Shown here in pieces: positions 8,907-16,318 of a stretch of DNA of 64,000 bases (the stretch's first letter is position 1; each line of letters begins with the position of its first letter). This DNA is from JAVSMW01 sp032027005. GTDB taxonomy: Bacteria > Bacillota > Thermincolia > Thermincolales > UBA2595. The stretch is taken from the NCBI GenBank assembly GCA_032027005.1, contig JAVSMW010000002.1, positions 62,001-126,000 of the forward strand. The letters run 5' to 3'. Both the position numbers and the translations under genes were made by a program. A model generated the notes under the pieces. That model worked only from the letters and a program-made list of their open reading frames with translations, was not told the DNA's origin and searched no databases.

Positions 8907-11900
8907 CTTTTTTTGTTCCATTTCTTTTTGTATTTTCAGAAGCTCCTGGCGAATTTTTTCCACCAATATTCCGGCCCCCTGCAGGGTACCGCTATCAACC
9001 AAATCCTCCAACGCTTTACAAAAAGCGGCAAAGGAGGCAGCCCCGATAAATAATCCGCTGGATTTCATGCCATGGGAGAGAACACGGACATTGGAAACAT
9101 CTTTTTCTTTAAGGGCGATTTCCAGAGCGGCAAATTTTTGAGGCATATCCCGCAGAAAAGCTGCCAGCACCCGGGAAAGGAGCATATAGTCTCCTCCCAC
9201 CGCTTGCAGCAGTTCATCTCTTTTTTCCGCGGCTACAAAGGAGGGGAGATCAATTTGCCTGCTGGCGGCAGATTCGGCCAAAGCACCCTCCAGAGCCTCC
9301 CACCCGCTGTTCTCAGTGCCAGGCAGCCAGCGCTCAAGCATTCCGGAGAGTTCATTCAGCCGGACCGGTTTGCTAAGGTAATCGTCCATGTCCGCAGCCA
9401 GACACCTTTCTTTCTCTCCGGATGTGGCACCGGCGGTGATAGCAACGATAGGGGTGTGTATATTCTGCCCGGCTTCCATTTCACGAATTAACGCCGTCGT
9501 TTGAAAGCCATCCAGACCGGGTATCCGGCAGTCCATTAAAACCATTGCATAATGCTTTTGGGAAAGCAACTCAACTGCTTCCCGGCCCCGGGCCGCCGTT
9601 TCAGCTTCCAATCCCAGTTTTTTAAGCTGCATAGACAGTACCCGGCGGTTAAATTCAAAATCATCCACAATCAGGATTGTCCCCGGAGAGTTTTCCAAAT
9701 GGTAGGACAGCGCAGCTTCGGGATTGGCCGGATCCTTTTCCGGCGAGCCCGGCTCGGAAGCGGCATCCTTTAAAGGAATTGTAAAACCGAAAAGGGTGCC
9801 TGTACCTTTTGTACTGGTGAAATAAATTTGTCCGCCCATCAGTTCCACCAGGCTTTTGCAGATGGAAAGCCCCAGACCTGCGCCGCCATGGCTGCTGTTA
9901 GCCCAGGCATGCCCCTGGGTAAAGGGCTGGAAGATACTGCCCTTTATTTTCTCCGGGATACCTGGTCCGGTATCCTCCACTTCAAAAGTGACATTCACCT
10001 GTTTCATCCCGGCTTGTTCCACAAGAACCCGCAGGGTAATACTGCCTTTTTCGGTGAATTTAACGGCATTATTCAACAAGTTTAAAAGTACCTGCCGCAG
10101 ACGCACAGGATCGCCCTTGAGCACCGGGGGCAGGCCGGGTGAAAAATCGGAGACAAAAACCAGACCTCTTTTACTGGCCATAGGCTCAATGAGGTGGACC
10201 AAGTAGTGCTCCAGGTTTTTTGGCTCGAAATTCCTTTCTTCCAGAGAAAGGGCTCCCTTTTCTATCCGGCTGAGATCCAAAATATCATTTATTAATGATA
10301 GTAAAAGGCCTGAGCAATCCTTGATGACAGAAAAACACTCCTTTTGTTCTTTATTGAGGGGAGTGGCCTCCAGAAGCTCCAACATTCCTACCATACCGTT
10401 CATAGGGGTGCGGATCTCATGACTCACAGTGGCCAGAAAATCACTTTTGGCCCGGCTGGCAAAATCTGCGTCCTCCTTGGCTTTGGCCAATTCAGAGGTT
10501 CTTTCCAGGACGGTTTTCTCCAGATTCTGGCTGTATTCCTCAAGCCTGACCAAGGCTTCATTTCTCTCATTAGCCAGCTTTAAAAGCTCGTCGTTTTTAT
10601 CCAGCATTTCCTCTGAAAGCTTTTCCACAGTGGCAAAAGAGCGGGCAAAGCGCATCGATAGGACGCAGCACTGACAGAAGATGAAAATAAATACACCGTA
10701 GTCGGCAATATAAGGGCCCCACAGGATTTCATTAGACACCAAAGAGTCATGGATGACTACCAGGACAATGGCTATAGTGCCCAGTAGGAAGAGGGCCGCT
10801 CCTTCCCGTCTTCTGACCAGTGCCCGGACCAAAACAGCACCCAGAACAAAAAGCAGCAGGGCAATGGCATATACCTCATAAGGCAGCATCAACCAGGTGT
10901 ATATTTTGGGCGGGGTCAGGAGCACGGTGAGGCTGGCCAGGCAGCCCAGGACCCAGGCAGCAGTGACAGGTTTTGCGGGCATCTCCAGGGGATACAGTAT
11001 TCTGATAAACTGGATAAAAACTGGCAGCGCCAAATAGAATCCTAAGTACTGCACGATATAGATCATATTCCAGCTTATTTTAGGGAGATAACTTAAAATG
11101 AAAATTTCACTTGTCACACTGGCTCTTGCTGCAATTAAAATACAAAGCAGGGCACAGAAAAGGGGCGCTCTGTCGTTCCGGCGTAAGAGGTAAAGCCAAA
11201 AATGGTAAACGGCCATGATTAAAAGCCCGCCGCACAGGAAAAGGGTGCTGAAAGCCTGTTTTTCCCGGAGCAGCTGAAGCTGATCGGGCGTGCCCATTTT
11301 AATATCGGTCCAAACGCCACCTTTTCGGTGGGTAAAGTTGGCGATTTGCAGGATGATTTCAATGGTTCCGCTGTCATTCGTAAAATTGATCAGGCGCGGA
11401 AAGGCCTGGGGTGTGGTTTCTTCTTTATTTATCCCCACTCTGCCGTTTTCTGAAAGCAGCTCATCATTAACCCATAGGCGGTGTGAGGTAGCGAACTCCA
11501 GGATTTTAAGCCCCAGCACCGGTTCTACAGTATTGGTATTTATCACTAGCCGGTAAGTGGCATAGCCTGCCCCCGGCAGCTTGTGCTTTTCGTCATCTTC
11601 TGATGGCACATAGCCATTCCAGATACCCGGGACAGTAATGTAACCGGTTCGAGAGGCGGTTGCCTGACCCTCCTTAAAATCTTTAGGAGTCAAGAGCTGC
11701 TGCCAATAAAATTCCCATTGGCCTTCCAGGCTCACAATACCCTTCTGCTTAAAGTGCCAGGCTTCAAGGTCAAGTAAACCCTGCACGGCTTGCGGGGACT
11801 TTTCGGCGGAAGAGAGTAAATGGCTAGATATGTAAAGAGACCCAGCCCCCAAAATGGCCGCGGCTAACAGAATAAAAGCGGTTATTTTCAGTTTGCCGGA

Positions 11901-11909
11901 ATTTCTCAC
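8886..11909 (-). CDS. 7TMR-DISM hybrid sensor histidine kinase with REC and Hpt domains
   Basis: 1007 aa from a GTG at 11909 preceded by GGGGGGAAGG. An ATG 40 codons upstream falls in the probable promoter and was not chosen. Order: signal/TM segment; extracytoplasmic DISM-type sensor (about 70-240); seven TM helices (about 240-430); coiled coil; HisKA with phosphoacceptor in ATVSHEIRTPMNG; HATPase with DTGPGIP and GGAGLGLSI; receiver domain with VDDFEFN, a phosphorylatable Asp in LMDCRIPG and a Lys in LSKPV; and an Hpt domain with the His in VLSHGMKSSG. It is a phosphorelay sensor for an extracellular ligand. The partner is probably the divergent response regulator at 12191. The extreme C-terminus is replaced by repeat copy B. 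Confidence 0.93.
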   Translation of the reverse strand: MRNSGKLKITAFILLAAAILGAGSLYISSHLLSSAEKSPQAVQGLLDLEAWHFKQKGIVSLEGQWEFYWQQLLTPKDFKEGQATASRTGYITVPGIWNGYVPSEDDEKHKLPGAGYATYRLVINTNTVEPVLGLKILEFATSHRLWVNDELLSENGRVGINKEETTPQAFPRLINFTNDSGTIEIILQIANFTHRKGGVWTDIKMGTPDQLQLLREKQAFSTLFLCGGLLIMAVYHFWLYLLRRNDRAPLFCALLCILIAARASVTSEIFILSYLPKISWNMIYIVQYLGFYLALPVFIQFIRILYPLEMPAKPVTAAWVLGCLASLTVLLTPPKIYTWLMLPYEVYAIALLLFVLGAVLVRALVRRREGAALFLLGTIAIVLVVIHDSLVSNEILWGPYIADYGVFIFIFCQCCVLSMRFARSFATVEKLSEEMLDKNDELLKLANERNEALVRLEEYSQNLEKTVLERTSELAKAKEDADFASRAKSDFLATVSHEIRTPMNGMVGMLELLEATPLNKEQKECFSVIKDCSGLLLSLINDILDLSRIEKGALSLEERNFEPKNLEHYLVHLIEPMASKRGLVFVSDFSPGLPPVLKGDPVRLRQVLLNLLNNAVKFTEKGSITLRVLVEQAGMKQVNVTFEVEDTGPGIPEKIKGSIFQPFTQGHAWANSSHGGAGLGLSICKSLVELMGGQIYFTSTKGTGTLFGFTIPLKDAASEPGSPEKDPANPEAALSYHLENSPGTILIVDDFEFNRRVLSMQLKKLGLEAETAARGREAVELLSQKHYAMVLMDCRIPGLDGFQTTALIREMEAGQNIHTPIVAITAGATSGEKERCLAADMDDYLSKPVRLNELSGMLERWLPGTENSGWEALEGALAESAASRQIDLPSFVAAEKRDELLQAVGGDYMLLSRVLAAFLRDMPQKFAALEIALKEKDVSNVRVLSHGMKSSGLFIGAASFAAFCKALEDLVDSGTLQGAGILVEKIRQELLKIQKEMEQKKFYLYLF

Positions 11910-11939
11910 GAACCTTCCCCCCCAATTACCTAAAATTGC

Positions 11940-11990
11940 AACATAATGTCGAAATATGTTATAATTTCTAGTATATAGTGACATTATAGC
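11940..11990 (-). promoter_or_regulatory. Promoter/operator region of the hybrid kinase gene
   Basis: The minus strand carries TATAAT-like boxes. The plus strand shows the inverted repeat ATAATGTC (11943-11950) and GACATTAT (11980-11987). The half-site resembles TAATGTCAC found again at 23331, upstream of the respiratory operon. A role as an OmpR-type operator is inference. Confidence 0.4.
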
Positions 11991-12036
11991 AGAAATTAGG
12001 CAGAGATGGTTCTTTAATCTTTGATCCAATAGCTAA

Positions 12037-12144
12037 CCGCCGCTAAGACTCTCACCTCTTTAAGTGTGAGATAAGCGGCGCTAAGCTCCTGGATAACGAT
12101 TTCTAAGCGTCAGATGGAGTCCAAACCCCACCTGACGCTAAGAA
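12037..12144. repeat. Two adjacent long inverted repeats between divergent kinase and regulator genes
   Basis: The first palindrome pairs CGCCGCT (12038-12044) with AGCGGCG (12074-12080), with an inner CTCAC/GTGAG stem. The second pairs TTCTAAGCGTCAG (12101-12113) with CTGACGCTAAGAA (12132-12144), a perfect 13-bp stem. CGCTAAG recurs in both. No U-run follows, so neither is a plain terminator. They lie in the leader of the response regulator and may be RNA structures, operators or short mobile palindromes. Confidence 0.55.
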
Positions 12145-12190
12145 CTCTGTTTATATACTGATTCTGGATGTGCTGAGAGGAGGACATGCT

Positions 12191-12889
12191 TTGGCCGGTG
12201 AAAAAATCATGATTGTGGATGACGAGGCGGTTGTACACGAACTTCTTACCCATTATCTCAAGAGGGAAGGTTATGAGGTGCTATCGGTATACAGCGGCAG
12301 CCATGTCCTTGATAAAGCCGCCTCCAGCGAGCCCGACCTGATTCTTCTGGATATTCTTTTGCCTGGGCTCGACGGCTTGGAATTATGCCAGGAGCTTCGC
12401 AAAAAATCAAATGTACCTATTATCTTTATTACTTCAAGAGATGCGCCCCATGAGGTGGCACTTGGGCTCGGCGTCGGCGGGGATGATTATATCAAAAAGC
12501 CCTTCAACCACGTGGAGGTGGTTGCCAGGACGCGGGCCCTGCTGCGCCGCAGCCGGAAACAGGCTGCCCTACTGGAAGATGAGCCTGCAGTCCTCGTTTT
12601 TGGTGATTTACAGATCAATTTTTTCGAACGTACCGTGGTGATGAATGGAGAGCCGCTTCTTCTAACCATCAAGGAGTATGATCTGTTGGTTTTCCTGGCC
12701 CAAAGCCCTAACCGTTATTTCAGTTCCGACCAACTGATTGAGGCCGTATGGAAACACCCACGGTCGATCAGCCAGAAGGCCTTGATGACCCACATCAGCA
12801 ACCTGCGTAAAAAGCTTGGAGAAGACCCCGGTAGTCCTAAGCATATCACCACCCTAAAAGGGGTCGGTTATATGTTTAACGGTCGTTAG
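12191..12889 (+). CDS. OmpR/PhoB-family response regulator
   Basis: 232 aa from a TTG at 12191 with AGAGGAGG seven bases upstream; a GTG 21 bp earlier lies ahead of that site. The N-terminal receiver domain has IVDDE, the phosphorylatable Asp in ILLDILLPG, a Thr/Ser in FITSRD and a Lys in YIKKPF. The C-terminal winged helix (from about residue 130) has the typical KEYDLL and LRKKLGEDP. It is probably phosphorylated through the divergent hybrid kinase, but that kinase ends in REC-Hpt and could feed another regulator. Targets unknown; the nearby respiratory operon is a candidate. Confidence 0.92.
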   Translation: MAGEKIMIVDDEAVVHELLTHYLKREGYEVLSVYSGSHVLDKAASSEPDLILLDILLPGLDGLELCQELRKKSNVPIIFITSRDAPHEVALGLGVGGDDYIKKPFNHVEVVARTRALLRRSRKQAALLEDEPAVLVFGDLQINFFERTVVMNGEPLLLTIKEYDLLVFLAQSPNRYFSSDQLIEAVWKHPRSISQKALMTHISNLRKKLGEDPGSPKHITTLKGVGYMFNGR

Positions 12890-12927
12890 GGGCGTAATAT
12901 TACTATGTGCAGACCAAAAGACTGAAA

Positions 12928-12975
12928 TTAAACGGAGGGAGGGCTCCATAAATGAAGCCCTCCCTCCGTTTAATT
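12928..12975. terminator. Strong bidirectional terminator
   Basis: TTAAACGGAGGGAGGGCT pairs perfectly with AGCCCTCCCTCCGTTTAA around a 10-nt loop, with TTGTTTGTTCTTTCTT following on the plus strand. It separates the convergent response regulator gene and the end of the respiratory operon. Confidence 0.9.
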
Positions 12976-12987
12976 GTTTGTTCTTTC

Positions 12988-13968
12988 TTACGTATGCTCG
13001 CTCTTATTGCCCATCCTGATATCCTGAAAAACCCCCGGAAATGACAACAGGGACAGCCCCAGGATGACCAGCAGCAGGTCAGTGGTATAAGGCATCTGAT
13101 AACCGGCCAACACCACTAAAAGTGTACCCCAGGCCCGTGTTCGCCCAAATTCGCCATCATTGGCCAGGGAGAAAAATCCAATAATAAAAAAAGCCAGGGA
13201 TGCGGCATAAAACCATACCGGTAGCACTATTTGAAGTCCCAGACTCCATTGAAGCAGTGTGGTCACGGTATAACGCTCCAACAAATAAACCCACAAAAAA
13301 GCGCCGGCTACTGGTAAGGCAAGTCCTATTTTCCATAAAAAAGAGAGTACTCCGGTCATCCCTGGTTTAACGCTATAGGAAACAAAAATAATAAAACCAC
13401 TGCCAACTAATAACACTTGCGCGGCATTACTTATAAGTGTACCAAAATTAATCATGATTGCACTGCCCAGGCTTTGCCCAAGGGCAGTCAAAAAACCGAC
13501 TATTAAACTTAATGCAACAAGACCTGCCAGGGACGCTAACCAGAGGGAATCCCGCCATCCTCCTGCCCTTTGTATGCCCCGGATACTCAACTGACCGGCA
13601 ATCACCAGAGTTAAACCGGCCAGGGCTATAAACAGGTAATTGTTAAGCTGACCACCATGCAGTGCTGCCCAAAGAACGAGCAGCGGGAGCAGCAGCATGG
13701 ACAACGGCAGCAGCGGGTGACCAACCGATCTTTGCCACAAGCGCAGGGCCACACCGGCAACCAGGATCATAGCCAGGACCATTAGCAGATTCCCAGCCAA
13801 ATTTCCGGTCCAGACCAGCCACCCGAAAACTGCTTGGACAGTTCCACTCTTGGGAATAAAAATGCCGACCCTGGACAAAATCCGGGAAAACAGCATATGG
13901 CTTGCGGCCAGAAAAACCAATACAGGTATTGTTAGACGCATCCAATTGTCCGCTTTAATCCCACCCAA
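12988..13968 (-). CDS. Polytopic membrane protein, last gene of the respiratory operon
   Basis: 326 aa from a TTG at 13968 with AGGGGGG five bases upstream; a TTG at 13998, inside the preceding gene, is an alternative. The protein is almost wholly hydrophobic, with about ten predicted membrane segments and few charged residues. I do not recognise the family. There are no clear heme-ligand His pairs of the NarI type. It follows the TorD chaperone gene, so it may be a quinone-interacting or assembly factor of the same complex. Function unassigned. Confidence 0.75.
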   Translation of the reverse strand: MGGIKADNWMRLTIPVLVFLAASHMLFSRILSRVGIFIPKSGTVQAVFGWLVWTGNLAGNLLMVLAMILVAGVALRLWQRSVGHPLLPLSMLLLPLLVLWAALHGGQLNNYLFIALAGLTLVIAGQLSIRGIQRAGGWRDSLWLASLAGLVALSLIVGFLTALGQSLGSAIMINFGTLISNAAQVLLVGSGFIIFVSYSVKPGMTGVLSFLWKIGLALPVAGAFLWVYLLERYTVTTLLQWSLGLQIVLPVWFYAASLAFFIIGFFSLANDGEFGRTRAWGTLLVVLAGYQMPYTTDLLLVILGLSLLSFPGVFQDIRMGNKSEHT

Positions 13969-13978
13969 AGTTACCCCC

Positions 13979-14596
13979 CTACAGGCTTTCACTGTCAAGG
14001 GTAATACATCGCTGGCAAAGCTCGGTTAGGCTCAGGTAGAAATCATTACGACAATTTTTCTTAACTGATGCCGCAAAGGCCGGCAGCCATTCTAACATAT
14101 GGCGCTGTAAAAAGTCCTTTTGGGCCTGACGATATCCTGACAATTGGGGTGCGTTTTCCTCCAAAGCCTGATATTCTTTAAAACAAAGAAAATGCATAAA
14201 TTCCAGTTCAACTGCCAGGTGGTCCTGCAGCTCATTGGGCTCTTCGGCCATTGCCAGGCCAAAATTTTTATAAACCTCGCTCAGATGTAGCAAAACATAA
14301 GTCCGCTGTTGACCCTGAAGATAAAGCCCGGCATATGGAGCGCAGGGTGGCTGCTTTTTTCCCACCTCAAAGTAGGAAATATATTCGGGGGGTAATTGCC
14401 CAACAATCCCTGGATCTACTGGTATTTCCGGAACCGCACAGCCATCCCAGGCCGTTTGCACCGCATTTACCAGTGCACTCGGGTATTCTCCGGAAACCAG
14501 TTGATTGAGGAAAGGTTCCCGGGGATACAGAAATCCCCAGGATAGCAACTTGTATACAGTACCCCTGGCCTGAATTCGGCTTAACTGCTGTGTCAT
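13979..14596 (-). CDS. TorD/DmsD/NarJ-like molybdoenzyme chaperone
   Basis: 205 aa, ATG preceded by GGGAAGGGG. An all-helical TorD-family protein is indicated by YISYFEVGKKQPPCAPYAGLY near residues 72-92 and by the acidic DHLAVELEFMHFL motif near 125-138. The family binds the Tat signal and apo-form of molybdoenzymes and holds them until cofactor insertion. It follows the alpha, beta and gamma genes, so its client is probably the NarG-like alpha subunit, which has a Tat signal. Confidence 0.85.
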   Translation of the reverse strand: MTQQLSRIQARGTVYKLLSWGFLYPREPFLNQLVSGEYPSALVNAVQTAWDGCAVPEIPVDPGIVGQLPPEYISYFEVGKKQPPCAPYAGLYLQGQQRTYVLLHLSEVYKNFGLAMAEEPNELQDHLAVELEFMHFLCFKEYQALEENAPQLSGYRQAQKDFLQRHMLEWLPAFAASVKKNCRNDFYLSLTELCQRCITLDSESL

Positions 14597-14640
14597 CAGA
14601 CAGACCCCTTCCCAAACTGTTTTTGTACTAAACCCGACTG

Positions 14641-15345
14641 TTACACCTTAGATTGCCCAAAAGATAAAGTTATCCACTGGGAAGTTGATTTACGGCCGCC
14701 CCGTTGCTGGTCGGCACCGTTCCAGACAGCAAAAGCTGTCGTAATCTGCTTACCGGTTAAGACGGATTTTTCTTCCTGGGCCAGTGGTCTTACTATAACA
14801 ACAGACCAGCGGCCATTTTCATAAATACTCTGGACCGGTAAATCAGGTTTGCCGTTTGAGGTTAGTGTTCCCTGTCCCCCGGCCAGCATACTCTCACCCT
14901 TACCCCGGTCAGCTCGCCAGAACAATATATTCACCATGGCGTTTAACTGGCCCATGCAGATATTGGGTTCAGCGGCGGATGTAACGGGGAGTTGAACAGC
15001 GGCACCATCCATAAAGGAATCTATATTTTTGGCCTGATCATCCTTTGTGGCATCTAACCAGGAAAGCCTGAAATAAATATTATTCTCATCCCGTAAGGCA
15101 CTGGCATCCACAGTAGGCGTTACTTTAACGGACCACTCCCCCTTGATATCCATCGCCGTTAAGGGAACTGCTATAGGCACCGTGTCCTGCCAAATTTTAT
15201 CCGCCGGATTAAGGCTGCCTGCGGCCACAATAGGTACCTCCAGAATATTAGATCTGGGTGTTACCGCCGGGGCAGTCAGACTACAACCTGCCAGCACTGC
15301 CGTTACAAATATCAATAACGCAAATAAGATAATTTTCTTTTTCAC
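14641..15345 (-). CDS. Heme-binding gamma-subunit-like lipoprotein (ethylbenzene dehydrogenase type)
   Basis: 234 aa from a GTG at 15345 (an ATG three codons upstream overlaps the AAGGGAG site). The signal sequence ends in a lipobox, VLAGC, so the protein is probably tethered to the outer face of the membrane. The mature region resembles the heme-b domain of gamma subunits of type II DMSO reductase enzymes (EbdC, SerC, ClrC, DdhC): WQDTVPIAVPL, IYFRLSWLDATKDD and WSVVIVRPL. In that family one heme b with Met/Lys ligands passes electrons between the Fe-S beta subunit and an external partner. The gene follows beta by 5 bp. It would link the complex to the cytochrome c encoded upstream. Confidence 0.78.
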   Translation of the reverse strand: MKKKIILFALLIFVTAVLAGCSLTAPAVTPRSNILEVPIVAAGSLNPADKIWQDTVPIAVPLTAMDIKGEWSVKVTPTVDASALRDENNIYFRLSWLDATKDDQAKNIDSFMDGAAVQLPVTSAAEPNICMGQLNAMVNILFWRADRGKGESMLAGGQGTLTSNGKPDLPVQSIYENGRWSVVIVRPLAQEEKSVLTGKQITTAFAVWNGADQQRGGRKSTSQWITLSFGQSKV

Positions 15346-15359
15346 CAATCTCATCTCCC

Positions 15360-16304
15360 TTAAATCCGCCAGCGATGGTTGGAGAGAAGGGTCTCCACCA
15401 ATTCGGATTTTTGACCACTGCGGGCGTTTTCAATTTCCTTGCGCAAAGTATCTAAAATCCGTCCCACCTCGGGTCCAAATAATCCTTCCAGATATTCCTG
15501 CGGAATCCGGGGTGGAGGCTCGATTTCTCCTTTGGCACCTACCTTGGGTGCGGAGAGTGGTGGAATATAGTAGACATTTGGTTCTGTACCAAATTCCGGA
15601 TGCAGGGGCACAGCAACCTTATACTTATTAACTAATTTATAAACCGGACCTTCCTCATCATCCAAATAGCCAAAAAACCTGATTCGGCCGGGACATTGGC
15701 CCACACATGCCGGTGGCACCCCATCCTCCAGCCTGGGAAAACAGAAAATACATTTCTGAGATTTCTGTGATTCCAGGTTGAAATATGGTTTTTTATAGGG
15801 ACAGGCCCTTACGCAATAGCGGTAACCCCGGCAGCGCTCCTGGTCAATGAGCACAATTCCGTCTTCTTCCCGCTTATAGATAGCCTTTCTTGGACAAGCT
15901 GCCAGACAGGCAGGGTTAGCACAGTGGTTGCATGGCCTGGGAAGGTAGAAAAACCAAGTGTTAGGATACTCCACGTCACCTACGTCTTCCTCCCAGTTGG
16001 GACCCCAAGCTGGAGCCGGGGAAGGTTCAATGTGAGGTATTTTGTTCCAATCCCATTTCCATGGTACACCATACTGCTCTACCGTGGGAAGTTTGCCAAG
16101 TTGGACCTCATCATTTTTAAAACCCCCGCCAAGCTTCTCCCAATTTTGCGGGTAACCGCTGCCAGGACGACTTTCCACACTGTTCCAGCACATGTATTCC
16201 TGACCCTTATCCCTAAGCCACATGTTTTTATCAGCTATGGTACAGGTATGGCAGCCCAAACATTTGTTGATATCTAAAACCATGGCTCGTTGTCGCTTAG
16301 ACAC
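15360..16304 (-). CDS. Fe-S beta subunit of a type II DMSO reductase-family enzyme (NarH/EbdB-like)
   Basis: 314 aa from a GTG with AAGGAGGTGAGGG upstream. Cys motifs: CLGCHTC near residue 15, CNHCANPACLAACP near 121, CRGYRYCVRACP near 148, and CIFC with CVGQCP near 174-193. This is the four-cluster layout of NarH, EbdB, SerB and DdhB. CRGYRYC, with Tyr where a fourth Cys would stand in ferredoxins, is typical of the [3Fe-4S] site in this group. It carries electrons between the gamma heme and the alpha active site. There is no signal peptide; export with the Tat-bearing alpha subunit is usual. Confidence 0.9.
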   Translation of the reverse strand: MSKRQRAMVLDINKCLGCHTCTIADKNMWLRDKGQEYMCWNSVESRPGSGYPQNWEKLGGGFKNDEVQLGKLPTVEQYGVPWKWDWNKIPHIEPSPAPAWGPNWEEDVGDVEYPNTWFFYLPRPCNHCANPACLAACPRKAIYKREEDGIVLIDQERCRGYRYCVRACPYKKPYFNLESQKSQKCIFCFPRLEDGVPPACVGQCPGRIRFFGYLDDEEGPVYKLVNKYKVAVPLHPEFGTEPNVYYIPPLSAPKVGAKGEIEPPPRIPQEYLEGLFGPEVGRILDTLRKEIENARSGQKSELVETLLSNHRWRI

Positions 16305-16318
16305 TTTCCCTCACCTCC

